NCBI GenBank assembly: GCA_021205375.1
Contig: JAJPXR010000068.1
Location: 1 to 12,024 of the forward strand
Length of the DNA: 12,024 nucleotides
DNA from: Clostridiales bacterium
Lineage (GTDB): Bacteria; Bacillota; Clostridia; Oscillospirales; Oscillospiraceae
Direction of reading: 5' to 3'
Below, one piece after another: positions 5,559 to 12,024 of the stretch (position 1 is its first letter; every line of letters begins with the position of its first letter). Both the position numbers and the translations under genes were made by a program. A model generated the notes under the pieces. That model had not been told where the DNA came from. It made no database searches and was given only the letters and a program-made list of their open reading frames with translations.

Positions 5559-6314
5559 TCAACCCTTTCTGTCGTTGGGCAGGATGACCACCAGAATGGG
5601 GCTGTTAAAACAGTACCCGGAGGTCAGCCGCACTTGGTCGTACTTGCCGTTTTTCATCTGCTTTGACCAGTTATGGCAGGCGTAGATGGAGCCGTCGCCG
5701 CCGCAGACGGCGATGTTGCTGTCCTGAACGAAGATGGCCCCGGCCTTTTTGTACTTGTCGGGAAGCGCGGCGTAGTGCTTCGCCCCCACATAGGTCACGG
5801 TACACTTGGTCAGGTCCAGGTCATCATAGCCGTTCATGGACTTGGCGACGGTGGCCTTGGTGGTCAAAATGTTGGTGGAGACGGCGGCTTTGTGGCTGAT
5901 GCGCTTTCCGTCCGGCAGGATACCAGCAAGGGTCGCCACGCGGGACGCGGGGACGGCGCAGTTCACCTTCTTGTTGGCCATAGCCGCAGCCCAACTGTAG
6001 GAACCGGAGACGTGCCGACAACCGATGCAGCTTGCATACACATCCTCCAAGTGCAGCGCCGCCAACCTCAGCGGGGTCTCCTCGTATTCCGCAAAGTTGC
6101 CTGCAGCCGCCCAGCGGCGCACCCCGTCCACCACGATGGGCAGATAGACGGTGCTGGCGCCGCCCCTGGTGTTGGTATAGGCGCCGGAGCTGTCCGCCTC
6201 CACGATGTCGCCTTTGCGCAGGGTGGTGATGATGGCCCCGGAGCTGCTGTCCGGGAACTTGCGGACGTTAGCCAACTCGCCGGTGACGATGTATTTTTTC
6301 GTGTCGTATTCCAT
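5559..6314 (-). CDS. Phage SH3-like protein, possible cysteine peptidase or lysis accessory
   Basis: The first ~78 of 251 residues look like a bacterial SH3 domain (TGELANVRKFPDSSSG, then LRKGDIVEAD and WAAAGNFAEYEE). The rest is less clear. Cys119 lies in KKVNCAVPASRVATLAGILPDGK, where a nucleophile Cys and a following helix would stand in NlpC/P60- or CHAP-like peptidases, and His141, His180 and His214 are possible partners. The layout suggests a peptidoglycan-active or inactive peptidase-like fold, but no clear HxG...N motif is seen. It sits between the tail fibre-like gene and the holin, where many clostridial prophages carry a second wall-active protein. ATG at 6314 has AAGGAAG upstream and follows the previous stop by 15 bases. 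Function uncertain. Confidence 0.7.
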   Translation of the reverse strand: MEYDTKKYIVTGELANVRKFPDSSSGAIITTLRKGDIVEADSSGAYTNTRGGASTVYLPIVVDGVRRWAAAGNFAEYEETPLRLAALHLEDVYASCIGCRHVSGSYSWAAAMANKKVNCAVPASRVATLAGILPDGKRISHKAAVSTNILTTKATVAKSMNGYDDLDLTKCTVTYVGAKHYAALPDKYKKAGAIFVQDSNIAVCGGDGSIYACHNWSKQMKNGKYDQVRLTSGYCFNSPILVVILPNDRKG

Positions 6315-6329
6315 GAGTTTCTTCCTTTC

Positions 6330-8858
6330 TCAATAAACCGCGATCCAATGCACCCGGACAGTGCCGCTTCCGCTGCTGTACACATACACGGTGAACCCGG
6401 TCGTGCTGATGCTCAGCACGCCAACGGCCCGGTTATCCGGTACGCTGGTCTGCACCGTGGCCGTAACGGTGGGAGTGCCGGAAAACGCCGTATCAAACGT
6501 GACCTCTGCGCTGGTCCTCTCGCCCGCCGCGCTGGGGGTCACATCGACGTAACCGTGCTGGACCTCCGGGACACGGAAGTTGTTGACAGTGGTTTCTCCG
6601 GTCACATCCAATGTGCCGTTGATGGTGACGGCCTTGGACGGGTTATAAAGGTGGAACCAAGGTCCGTCGCTGGCATCGAAGGTGCCGGGATATCCATATA
6701 TTCCGGTTGCTGTAAGATGCAGGCCACCCAACTGACTGGCGCGCAGGGCCGTTTCATATGCGTAGAGGTCTATGTTCCCTCCGTCCATATCGAAATATGG
6801 CTGGCCGGTGACCTCTAAAGGGCTGCCATCCCCCTCAAAATCAGGGATTTCAGCCATCACGACAGTATTCCCCAGGCTGGTCACGGTCCCGCCGGACAGC
6901 TTCGTATAGCCAAGCGCTCCAGTCGTGGTAAAGGTAGTTCCCGTGATGTCTCCCGCAGTCACAGTCCCCAGGTTCGCGGTAATGGCGGACAGCTCCGAGA
7001 CATTCAGCTTTTCCGCCGTCACCGCTCCGGCCACGAGCTTCGCGGCGGTAATGATACCGTCCCCCAGAGCGCTGGTCCCGAAGGGCGCAGCCACCCACTT
7101 GCTGCCGTCCCAGTAGTACATGGCGTAGTCGCCGCCGCTGGTGTCAAACCACAGGTCATTGACGCTGAGGGTGTAGTCATCGGCGGACGGCGGGTTGGCG
7201 GCGTAATAAACGGCGTTCTTGCCCAGAGCCAGCACCTTGGTATCGGCGACCTTGGTAGTCAGCTCCTTGATCTGCTGGGCCACCGGGCCGGACACCGCCG
7301 CGCTCTGCTGGCTCTCGCTCTCCCCCGCCGCCGTGATGGTGCTTTTCAGCCCACCGTCGTACTCCAGGCTGTGGGTCATGACGGGAACCAGGTAGATGCT
7401 CTCGTCGTCGTCCTCCGGTGCGGGGGTCCAGTCGGTGGCAGCATTGCCAAGCTCCAGCTTTGGCTTGCGCACCTGCATAGAATACAGCGAATAGTCGTAA
7501 ATTTGAATGTAAAAGCGGGTGGTATCGTCAATGGTGCCGCTGCCCTGGCTGAAATAGTCGTCCGTCAGCGTCGCCGTCACCGTCACCCTTGTCCAACTGT
7601 CGGAGAGGGCAGTCGTGTACAAGCCAGCACTGCGGTACAGGGTGCGGGCGGTGCTGTCCGCCGAACACAGGGCGAAGGCAACCACAAGACCCCGGCTGCT
7701 TAAGGCGTTCAGCGCTGCATAGTCGTCGCTGCGCACGTCAAAGGACAGTACCACGCTCTGCCCCCGCAAGGCCGAAAACGCGATTGGCGGGAGGTTCCAC
7801 ACTGCGTTCCAGCCCAGCGTATCGGTTGCCGCCCAGGTTGCAACTGTGTAGCCCTCGTCATCCTCGTCAAGCGTCACATTGCTGGATTTGTACCAGCCAG
7901 CCATTGTCCGGGTATTTTTCAGGTAATTTCGCCCGCCCGTCAGCGTGGGGACCCGCAGCACGTCCCCCACGTCCACCGCCAACTGTCCCACGGCGGTCAG
8001 GGTGGCCGGGCGGTAGGTGAAGCCCTTCACCACGTCCCAGGCCGTGTCGATGTTGTCCTCGGTCATGATGGGGTTCGTCAGGGCGATGCTGCCCCCGGCG
8101 GCCCCGGTAGTGCGCCCCACCTCTGTCGTCTCGGTGGTGGTCTCTCCGTCGTCACCAGCGGTCTCAGTCTCCAGCGTGTTGGTCAGGCTTACCACGGTGA
8201 AGTCGCTGGTTTTAAACACCATGCCGCCGCTGTAACAGTCGTCGGTCCCCAGCACCTGGCCGCTCTCCTCGAACTGCCGGAACGCCAGGCAGCCGTCCCG
8301 GTCCATACAGGCGTTGGCCCCGCACAGGGCGGCTAGATACCCGATGGCGGCGGCATAAGTCAGCCCCGTGGGCATTCCCGCGATGGTCACATCCGGGAGG
8401 GTCCCCAGCCGCGTCAATCCCGCCTGGCTGCACACATCGTCCAGCGCATCGTCTACGGTACACTCCCCGGTCACGCTGTCTGACGGGGTATAGGTGCCCC
8501 CGGCAAAATACAGGTCATCCCACGCCTCCACCGTCAGCTTGTCCTCGGAGACTTCCGCCTTGGTGCCGGTGAAGACACCCATGGGCGCCCACTCCACCGC
8601 GCCGTCAAACTCCTGCCCCAGATACAGGGTGAATCGCTGATTTTCCAGCGCTGTCCCCGCCTCCAGAACGATGGTGGCGCACGCGGCGTTGACGCAGCCG
8701 ATGGACACGCTCTCCGACCCGCAGAGGGTGGAAGAGATGCTGATGCTGGTGATGCCCACTGCGTCGTCGCCGTAGTTGCTCAGGACGGTCCCACCGTCCA
8801 GCTCCAATTTGGCGTAGTATTTCCGGCCCGCTACGGTCTCGTTTGTCAGTTCGTACAC
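6330..8858 (-). CDS. Phage tail hub/fibre protein with inserted carbohydrate-binding-like domain and C-terminal H-type lectin
   Basis: The 842-residue protein starts at GTG 8858 (MYELTNETVAGRKYYAKLEL) with GAGGTG upstream. Residues 1-309 resemble the baseplate hub of clostridial siphophages (STLCGSESVSIGCVNAACATIVLEAG, then a low-complexity Thr/Glu loop near 235-255). At RNYLKN (310) a beta-sandwich-like module begins and ends at KLELGNAATDWTPAPEDDD (about 486). The hub sequence then resumes at YLVPVMTHSLEYDGGLKSTI, so the module appears inserted. Next come a coiled stretch, a WYW-like DLWFDTSGGDYAMYYWDGSKW segment, the AVTAEKLNVSELSAITANLGTVTAGDI linker typical of tail fibres, and a final H_lectin-like domain (about 765-842) ending VRVHWIAVY. 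It likely joins the tail tip to host surface sugars. Confidence 0.83.
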   Translation of the reverse strand: MYELTNETVAGRKYYAKLELDGGTVLSNYGDDAVGITSISISSTLCGSESVSIGCVNAACATIVLEAGTALENQRFTLYLGQEFDGAVEWAPMGVFTGTKAEVSEDKLTVEAWDDLYFAGGTYTPSDSVTGECTVDDALDDVCSQAGLTRLGTLPDVTIAGMPTGLTYAAAIGYLAALCGANACMDRDGCLAFRQFEESGQVLGTDDCYSGGMVFKTSDFTVVSLTNTLETETAGDDGETTTETTEVGRTTGAAGGSIALTNPIMTEDNIDTAWDVVKGFTYRPATLTAVGQLAVDVGDVLRVPTLTGGRNYLKNTRTMAGWYKSSNVTLDEDDEGYTVATWAATDTLGWNAVWNLPPIAFSALRGQSVVLSFDVRSDDYAALNALSSRGLVVAFALCSADSTARTLYRSAGLYTTALSDSWTRVTVTATLTDDYFSQGSGTIDDTTRFYIQIYDYSLYSMQVRKPKLELGNAATDWTPAPEDDDESIYLVPVMTHSLEYDGGLKSTITAAGESESQQSAAVSGPVAQQIKELTTKVADTKVLALGKNAVYYAANPPSADDYTLSVNDLWFDTSGGDYAMYYWDGSKWVAAPFGTSALGDGIITAAKLVAGAVTAEKLNVSELSAITANLGTVTAGDITGTTFTTTGALGYTKLSGGTVTSLGNTVVMAEIPDFEGDGSPLEVTGQPYFDMDGGNIDLYAYETALRASQLGGLHLTATGIYGYPGTFDASDGPWFHLYNPSKAVTINGTLDVTGETTVNNFRVPEVQHGYVDVTPSAAGERTSAEVTFDTAFSGTPTVTATVQTSVPDNRAVGVLSISTTGFTVYVYSSGSGTVRVHWIAVY

Positions 8859-8970
8859 AAATTCACCTCTTCGTTCCTATGCAATGTCCTGGCGGTATCC
8901 GCTTGCGCGTCAGGTTATCCTCTGCCATCCCTCGCCGTCAGGCAACGGCAGATGGACCGTCTCCCGCCAA

Positions 8971-9005
8971 ATTGCACATTGCACATTGCTAATTGCTCAT
9001 TGGTT
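8971..9005. repeat. Heptamer array (ATTGCAC type) after the DUF6711-like gene
   Basis: Units ATTGCAC, ATTGCAC, ATTGCTA, ATTGCTC and ATTGGTT follow each other with strict 7-base spacing and reach the stop codon at 9005-9007. It is the AT-richer sister of the GCTAACA arrays. The rest of the gap 8859-8970 shows a short hairpin (TCTGCC/GGCAGA) and no gene. Confidence 0.75.
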
Positions 9006-9388
9006 TACTGCTCGATGCCGTCCACGGTCACGTCTTTCACGTACTGGAATCCGTCTGCCCCGCTGTACAGGGTGTATGTCGGCGTACCAAAGTACATGGT
9101 CTTGGTGACGGTGGTACCGGTCATGTCGGTGTATTTCACGGTCACAAAGGGGTCGTCCGCGTCGCTGACCGCGTTCTCGATGGTCTGGACCTGGTTGAAG
9201 GTCAGCACCGGCCACTTGATGGTGATCTTGCTCTTGATGGCCACGATGGTGCCCAGCATTTTGCCGCTGGAACTGCGCCCCGTGTCGGAGGACCACACCT
9301 TTTCGCGGGTGATGGTCACGCCCTCCAGGGCGGGGGTGGGCATTTGCACCCCGCCGATGTAAAGTTCTGAAACTGTAATGTTTGCCAT
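9005..9388 (-). CDS. Phage tail protein, DUF6711-like
   Basis: The 127-residue protein starts at ATG 9388 (MANITVSELYIGGVQMPTPALEGVTI), with an AGGGGGG ribosome binding site; an upstream in-frame ATG at 9445 has none. The pattern of a short N-terminal strand with the peptide GGV-MPTP, a central KITIKWPVLTFNQVQTIENAVSD, then DPFVTVKYTDMTG and a closing FQYVKDVTVDGIEQ matches small DUF6711-type siphophage tail proteins found between tape measure and hub genes, which may act as distal tail components. The place in the operon supports that. The family assignment is by pattern only. Confidence 0.72.
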   Translation of the reverse strand: MANITVSELYIGGVQMPTPALEGVTITREKVWSSDTGRSSSGKMLGTIVAIKSKITIKWPVLTFNQVQTIENAVSDADDPFVTVKYTDMTGTTVTKTMYFGTPTYTLYSGADGFQYVKDVTVDGIEQ

Positions 9389-9469
9389 ATGTCCCCCCTT
9401 ACATGCAATTGTGCTTCCTATAATCTTTGCTTTGGAATTTATCACCCGCGTCCCGTTTCCGGCTGCCTG

Positions 9470-9504
9470 GCTAACAGCTAATGGCTAATAGCTAACAGCT
9501 CATC
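9470..9504. repeat. Heptamer array abutting the tape measure stop codon
   Basis: Units GCTAACA, GCTAATG, GCTAATA, GCTAACA and GCTCATC run in perfect 7-base register into the stop codon at 9503-9505. On the coding strand the gene end reads TGATGAGCTGTTAGC, identical over 15 bases to the end of the chromosomal EIIC gene. The rest of the gap to the next gene (9389-9469) shows no coding potential. Confidence 0.8.
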
Positions 9505-10930
9505 ATGTGTACGCCGCCCAGGGCAGTTGTCCGGTGGCTCTGGCCTGGCTGATGGCGTAGTCCGCCGACGCCTTGCCCACCACCTTGCCGTCCAAGGTGA
9601 CATAGGTGTTGATGGTGACAGTCTGATTTCCGCCGCTGGACTGGGCCAGCTTGCCCGCGATTTGCGTCGCCACGATGTCCGCCCACTGGGTATTCCGCTC
9701 CAGCGGCACGATGGCCTCCTGCCCGGCCTCTCCTGCTACGGTGTCACCAAACAGGGTTGCCCGGTCCACGATGCCGCCGCGGGCGGCAAATTTGAGGGTG
9801 GGCCAGCCCTTCAACCCCAGCGCCTTGTAAACGGCCTTTTTCACCGCACCCACGTTGGTGCTGTAGGTGATGGTCAGGCCCAACGTCTTGTTTTTCCAGC
9901 CGGATTTGAACTTGCTCCACAGGTCGGCGGCGGTGTTGACCAGTTTGTTGGTAATGTTCACCGTCCGGGTCCCCCACTTCTCTTTGAACGTGCTCCACAA
10001 GCTGCTGGCAGAGGTTTTCAGACTGTTGGCGATGGAAACCGCCCGGCTGCCCCAGTCGTCCTTGAAGCTGCTCCACAGGCTGCTTGCCGTACTTTTCAGG
10101 CTGTTGGCGATGCTCACCGCCACGCCGGAGAGCTTGCCCCAGGCGGTCTTGAAGGTGTTCCACACCTCGCTGGCCGTTTTGGAGAGGGTGACACTGATAC
10201 TCACCGCCAAATCCGATTGCAGCAGATCGTTTACGCCATCAGCCACGCCCTCCATCTGCTCCGCCAGCAGAGAGAAGCCCTCGCCCAGCCCCTCGATGAC
10301 CGCCACAATGCCCTCACCGGCCCAGGCCGCCAGCGGCGACAAAAAGGTATCCCAAATAGCCTGCCCGATGGGGGCCAGCACGTCCAGCGCCGCCGAAACC
10401 AAGGAAAACGCCCCGGCCAGCGCCTCAATGACCGCCGGAACCGCCTCGTCCAGCGCCCAGTTCGCCAGGGGCTTGAGGACGTTCTCGTACCCCCATTTCA
10501 GCCCGCCGCTGAGCTGCTTCGCCAGCTTCTCCGCTGCTGTTTTCAGGTCCTGGAAGGCCGTCACCACCTTCCATCCCTTCAGCGCCCAGAGCTTTTTCAG
10601 TGGCGCCAGCAGCCGACTGGCGATTTTCCGCACTTTTTCCAGCCATTTCGCCAACCGCTGCAAAATCGTCAACCGAGATTTGCCGCCGGAGCCGGAACTG
10701 CCGCTTTTCCTGCTGCTGCCGCTGCTCTTTCTGCCGCCGGAACTGGAACCTGTCGCCGCCTTGCTGAGCTTGTTGATCTCGTCGAAGCTCAGCACGTCCC
10801 GGACGGCTTTTTTCAGACTCGTCACGCTGGCTGTGGCGGCGCGGGTGGCCTGGGTCAGCTTGGTCAGCGCGTTGGATACGTCGCTGAGCTTTTTGGTGCC
10901 GTTGGTCAATTCATACGTTTCTTCCGCCAT
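9503..10930 (-). CDS. Phage tail tape measure protein
   Basis: The 475-residue protein starts at ATG 10930 (MAEETYELTNGTKKLSDVSN), with AAAGGGGGAACC upstream; the frame stays open further 5' but without a good ribosome site. Family marks are DVLSFDEINKLSKAA near residue 50, a Ser/Gly/Lys-rich linker, basic helices, a long hydrophobic helical part (about 150-225), four Trp-containing repeats (246-350) and the closing FAARGGIVDRATLFGD--AGEAGQEAIVPLERNTQWADIVA. Tape measure proteins set tail length and occupy the tail tube before DNA ejection. At about 1.5 angstrom per residue, 475 residues predicts a tail near 70 nm, short for a siphophage. It lies downstream of the tail chaperone genes, as usual. 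Confidence 0.88.
   Translation of the reverse strand: MAEETYELTNGTKKLSDVSNALTKLTQATRAATASVTSLKKAVRDVLSFDEINKLSKAATGSSSGGRKSSGSSRKSGSSGSGGKSRLTILQRLAKWLEKVRKIASRLLAPLKKLWALKGWKVVTAFQDLKTAAEKLAKQLSGGLKWGYENVLKPLANWALDEAVPAVIEALAGAFSLVSAALDVLAPIGQAIWDTFLSPLAAWAGEGIVAVIEGLGEGFSLLAEQMEGVADGVNDLLQSDLAVSISVTLSKTASEVWNTFKTAWGKLSGVAVSIANSLKSTASSLWSSFKDDWGSRAVSIANSLKTSASSLWSTFKEKWGTRTVNITNKLVNTAADLWSKFKSGWKNKTLGLTITYSTNVGAVKKAVYKALGLKGWPTLKFAARGGIVDRATLFGDTVAGEAGQEAIVPLERNTQWADIVATQIAGKLAQSSGGNQTVTINTYVTLDGKVVGKASADYAISQARATGQLPWAAYT
9881..10195 (-). repeat. Four tandem 26-27-residue repeats in the tape measure gene
   Basis: Residues 246-350 of the protein fall into four units of 27, 26, 26 and 26 residues, each with the pattern S/N-I-x-N-x-L-x-x-x-A-x-x-L/V-W-x-x-F-K-x-x-W. 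The middle two share SIANSLK, ASSLW and FK at nearly the same codons, and their 78-base DNA units are clearly related. This resembles the Trp/Phe-spaced repeats by which tape measure length varies. Confidence 0.85.
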
Positions 10931-11043
10931 TGGTTCCCCCTTTCGTGTTTCCTCTTTCTTGGTTATCTCCTTTGGATACACTTGTTTAACATAGAGGGTG
11001 TTTCCCCCATAAAACACCGTATTGTAAGCGACCATCCCTCTTG

Positions 11044-11090
11044 CCTCCCCTGAAAGGGGAGGGGGACCATGCGAAGCATGGTGGAGGGGT
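11044..11090. repeat. Double-hairpin palindromic repeat in the tape measure leader
   Basis: Two hairpins stand side by side, both with a GAA loop. One has arms CCTCCCCT (11044-11051) and AGGGGAGG (11055-11062). The other has arms ACCATGC (11066-11072) and GCATGGT (11076-11082), and is followed by GGAGGGG. This looks like a REP or MITE-like intergenic unit of Clostridia. It lies in the 229-base gap 10931-11159, where no gene is supported; the tape measure frame runs open from 11035 through MVAYNTVFYGGNTLYVKQVYP but has no good start. Confidence 0.65.
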
Positions 11091-11159
11091 TTTGCCGGAA
11101 TTATCGAATAAAACCGATGCAATCAGATACCAAACTTCTTTTTTCCTTCTGCGCGACAT

Positions 11160-11462
11160 TCACGACGCTCCGGCGTGCCGTTCCATCATCCGTCGGCACT
11201 TCTCCACCTTCCGCGCTCGAATTTCCTCCTCGTTCCAGTAGGGGAACACCTCATAGACCTCGTCCAGCCGCCCTTCCGTCAGGGCCTGGGCGATGAGGCC
11301 CGCCTGCTGCCATGCAATAGCTGCCTGCCGCTGGGCCGCCCGCCGCTCCCGCTCCCGGTGGGCGCGGACGACCTCGGCCACCTCTCCCCAGGTCAGGTCC
11401 TCCACCTCCCAGGGCGGCAGCCCGGCAATTTCCCCCTCCTGTACCAGTTCCTCCAGGGTCAC
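11160..11462 (-). CDS. Second tail assembly chaperone frame (T-like part of a G-GT pair)
   Basis: This 100-residue frame (from GTG 11462: TLEELVQEGEIAGLPPWEVEDLTWGEVAEVV, then RRAAQRQAAIAWQQAGLIAQAL and PYWNEEEIRARK) looks like the second of the two tail assembly chaperone parts found just before tape measure genes. The GTG overlaps the stop of the preceding gene by four bases (GTGA), and GGCGGA touches it with almost no spacing, which is poor for independent initiation. It is more likely made by a -1 frameshift from the preceding gene, giving a 243-residue fusion. It may guide tape measure and tail tube assembly. Confidence 0.75.
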   Translation of the reverse strand: MTLEELVQEGEIAGLPPWEVEDLTWGEVAEVVRAHRERERRAAQRQAAIAWQQAGLIAQALTEGRLDEVYEVFPYWNEEEIRARKVEKCRRMMERHAGAS

Positions 11463-11890
11463 TCCGCCGGAAAAGGGCGCGCCTCCGTCTCCGCCTCCGC
11501 GGGGGCCTCCTGGTCATCCTCCAGCATCTGGAATGCCTGCTCCACCGCTTGGGCCACGCTGCGTTTCAGTTGCTCGGCCTGCTGTTCGCTGACCAGACCC
11601 GACTGGGCCGCGATGTCGAAGGCCAGCGCTCCGAACCGGGCCTGTCCGCTCCAACCTTCGTCCACCAGCAGGTCGTAAAGGGCCTCGCCGTCGGTGATTT
11701 CATTGTCGTTGCCCCGCCAGTTCAGGGCCTCCTCCAGCAGAGCGGCCATCCGCTCGCCGTCTGTGGCCGCCGACAGAATGACTTGCAGCGGCTCCTCGCC
11801 AAATTTCTCCCGCAGCGCCCGCTGTCCCGCCACGGTCAGCCGCAGCTGGAGCTTCTGCCCGTCCAGCCGCAGAGTGTAGGTGCGTTTCAT
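11459..11890 (-). CDS. Phage tail assembly chaperone (G-like part)
   Basis: The 143-residue protein (MKRTYTLRLDGQKLQLRLTVAGQRALREKFGEEPLQV, then LNWRGNDNEITDGEALYDLLVDEGW and an acidic, Ala/Glu-rich end DDQEAPAEAETEARPF) has the size, acidic tail and place of a tail assembly chaperone upstream of a tape measure gene. ATG at 11890 has AAGGAAGG upstream. A slippery heptamer near its 3' end should make a minority fusion with the next frame. The gene upstream, expected to be the major tail tube protein, is beyond the window's right end. Confidence 0.78.
   Translation of the reverse strand: MKRTYTLRLDGQKLQLRLTVAGQRALREKFGEEPLQVILSAATDGERMAALLEEALNWRGNDNEITDGEALYDLLVDEGWSGQARFGALAFDIAAQSGLVSEQQAEQLKRSVAQAVEQAFQMLEDDQEAPAEAETEARPFPAE
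11471..11477 (-). promoter_or_regulatory. Probable -1 ribosomal frameshift site (CCCTTTT)
   Basis: On the coding strand the chaperone frame reads C-CCT-TTT, the X-XXY-YYZ slippery heptamer, four codons before its TGA stop (11459-11461). A -1 shift there continues as TCC GGC GGA GTG ACC straight into the second chaperone frame with no intervening stop. Siphophage G/GT pairs use just such sites. No downstream pseudoknot was modelled. Confidence 0.65.
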
Positions 11891-11938
11891 CGTTGTTCCT
11901 TCCTTTCCGCGCCCATTGCGCCCATCTCAAGAGGTGTA

Positions 11939-11995
11939 TTGAGAAACCGCCTGCCCCTCCCCGCCGCCAGGCGAAACCGACGGACGGCCTCTCAA
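11939..11995. other. Nested inverted repeats upstream of the chaperone gene
   Basis: An outer pair TTGAGA/TCTCAA (11939-11944 and 11990-11995) encloses an inner pair CGCCTG/CAGGCG (11948-11953 and 11968-11973). The stretch 11891-12024 has no coding potential I can support. It may be a terminator after the off-window tail tube gene or a leader structure; there is no clear U tract. Confidence 0.35.
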
Positions 11996-11999
11996 CAAT

Positions 12000-12015
12000 A
12001 ATTGCACATTGTAAG
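12000..12015. repeat. Partial heptamer array at the right edge
   Basis: AATTGCACATTGTAA matches the ATTGCAC-type units of the array at 8971-9005 and may mark the 3' border of the gene just outside the window. Only about two units are visible. Confidence 0.4.
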
Positions 12016-12024
12016 TTTGGCTAT

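Noticed and set aside
9527..11053. Long open frames on the + strand opposite the tape measure gene (508 and 375 residues)
   Set aside because: They are antisense shadows of a gene with clear family motifs, have no ribosome site and show low-complexity, Arg/Gln/Pro- or Ser-rich composition.
11160..11462. True disruption (frameshift mutation) between the two chaperone frames
   Set aside because: The slippery heptamer in the right frame and the known G/GT arrangement make programmed frameshifting or overlap the simpler reading.
1..12024. One single mobile element spanning both the recombinase and the phage tail genes
   Set aside because: The recombinase reads outward into spoVT, and about 3.3 kb of ordinary chromosomal genes including niaR separates it from the phage lysis end. 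Two separate elements fit better, though the left and right flanks are unseen.
1..12024. tRNA or rRNA genes
   Set aside because: No tRNA arm patterns or rRNA-like stretches were noticed in any gap; all gaps are short.

Overview
The window looks like chromosome of a high-GC, endospore-lineage Firmicute, most like the Oscillospiraceae/Clostridia. The grounds are a SpoVT tail, a NiaR-type 3H repressor, a CsoR-type repressor, a PfoR-like PTS_EIIC_2 membrane protein, Shine-Dalgarno sites and a clostridial siphophage tail/lysis cassette. No database search was possible; family names rest on motif and sequence recognition.

Layout. (1) Bases 1-1208 (+): the C-terminal part of a large serine recombinase (zinc ribbon and coiled coil) runs, with no stop, into the 3' part of the sporulation regulator gene spoVT. 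This looks like the right attachment junction of an integrated element that lies mostly left of the window and splits spoVT. (2) Bases 1209-4543: a short chromosomal stretch with a DUF1667 four-cysteine protein (-), a PTS_EIIC_2/PfoR-like membrane protein (-), a CsoR/FrmR-family metal repressor (+) and the niacin-responsive repressor NiaR (+), ending in a strong terminator. The EIIC gene has a near-consensus promoter abutted by a 36-bp palindrome resembling a NiaR operator, so NiaR may control this transporter-like gene. (3) Bases 4558-12024 (-): the late part of a siphovirus-type prophage. In transcription order (right to left) it holds a tail assembly chaperone with a likely -1 frameshift into a second frame, a tape measure protein, a DUF6711-like tail protein, a large tail hub/fibre protein with an inserted carbohydrate-binding-like domain and an H-type lectin tail, an SH3-like protein, a holin and a GH24 lysozyme. 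Head genes, integrase and the far attachment site are outside the window.

Across both chromosome and prophage, arrays of degenerate 7-bp repeats (GCTAACA-type or ATTGCAC-type) sit at gene borders, several starting right at stop codons. A double-hairpin palindromic repeat also lies in the leader of the tape measure gene. These are the main structures that the genes do not explain.

The most interesting points are the recombinase-spoVT junction (a candidate sporulation-gene intervening element), the putative NiaR-controlled PTS_EIIC_2 protein (a candidate niacin-related transporter), the heptamer arrays, and the lectin and carbohydrate-binding insertions in the phage tail protein.
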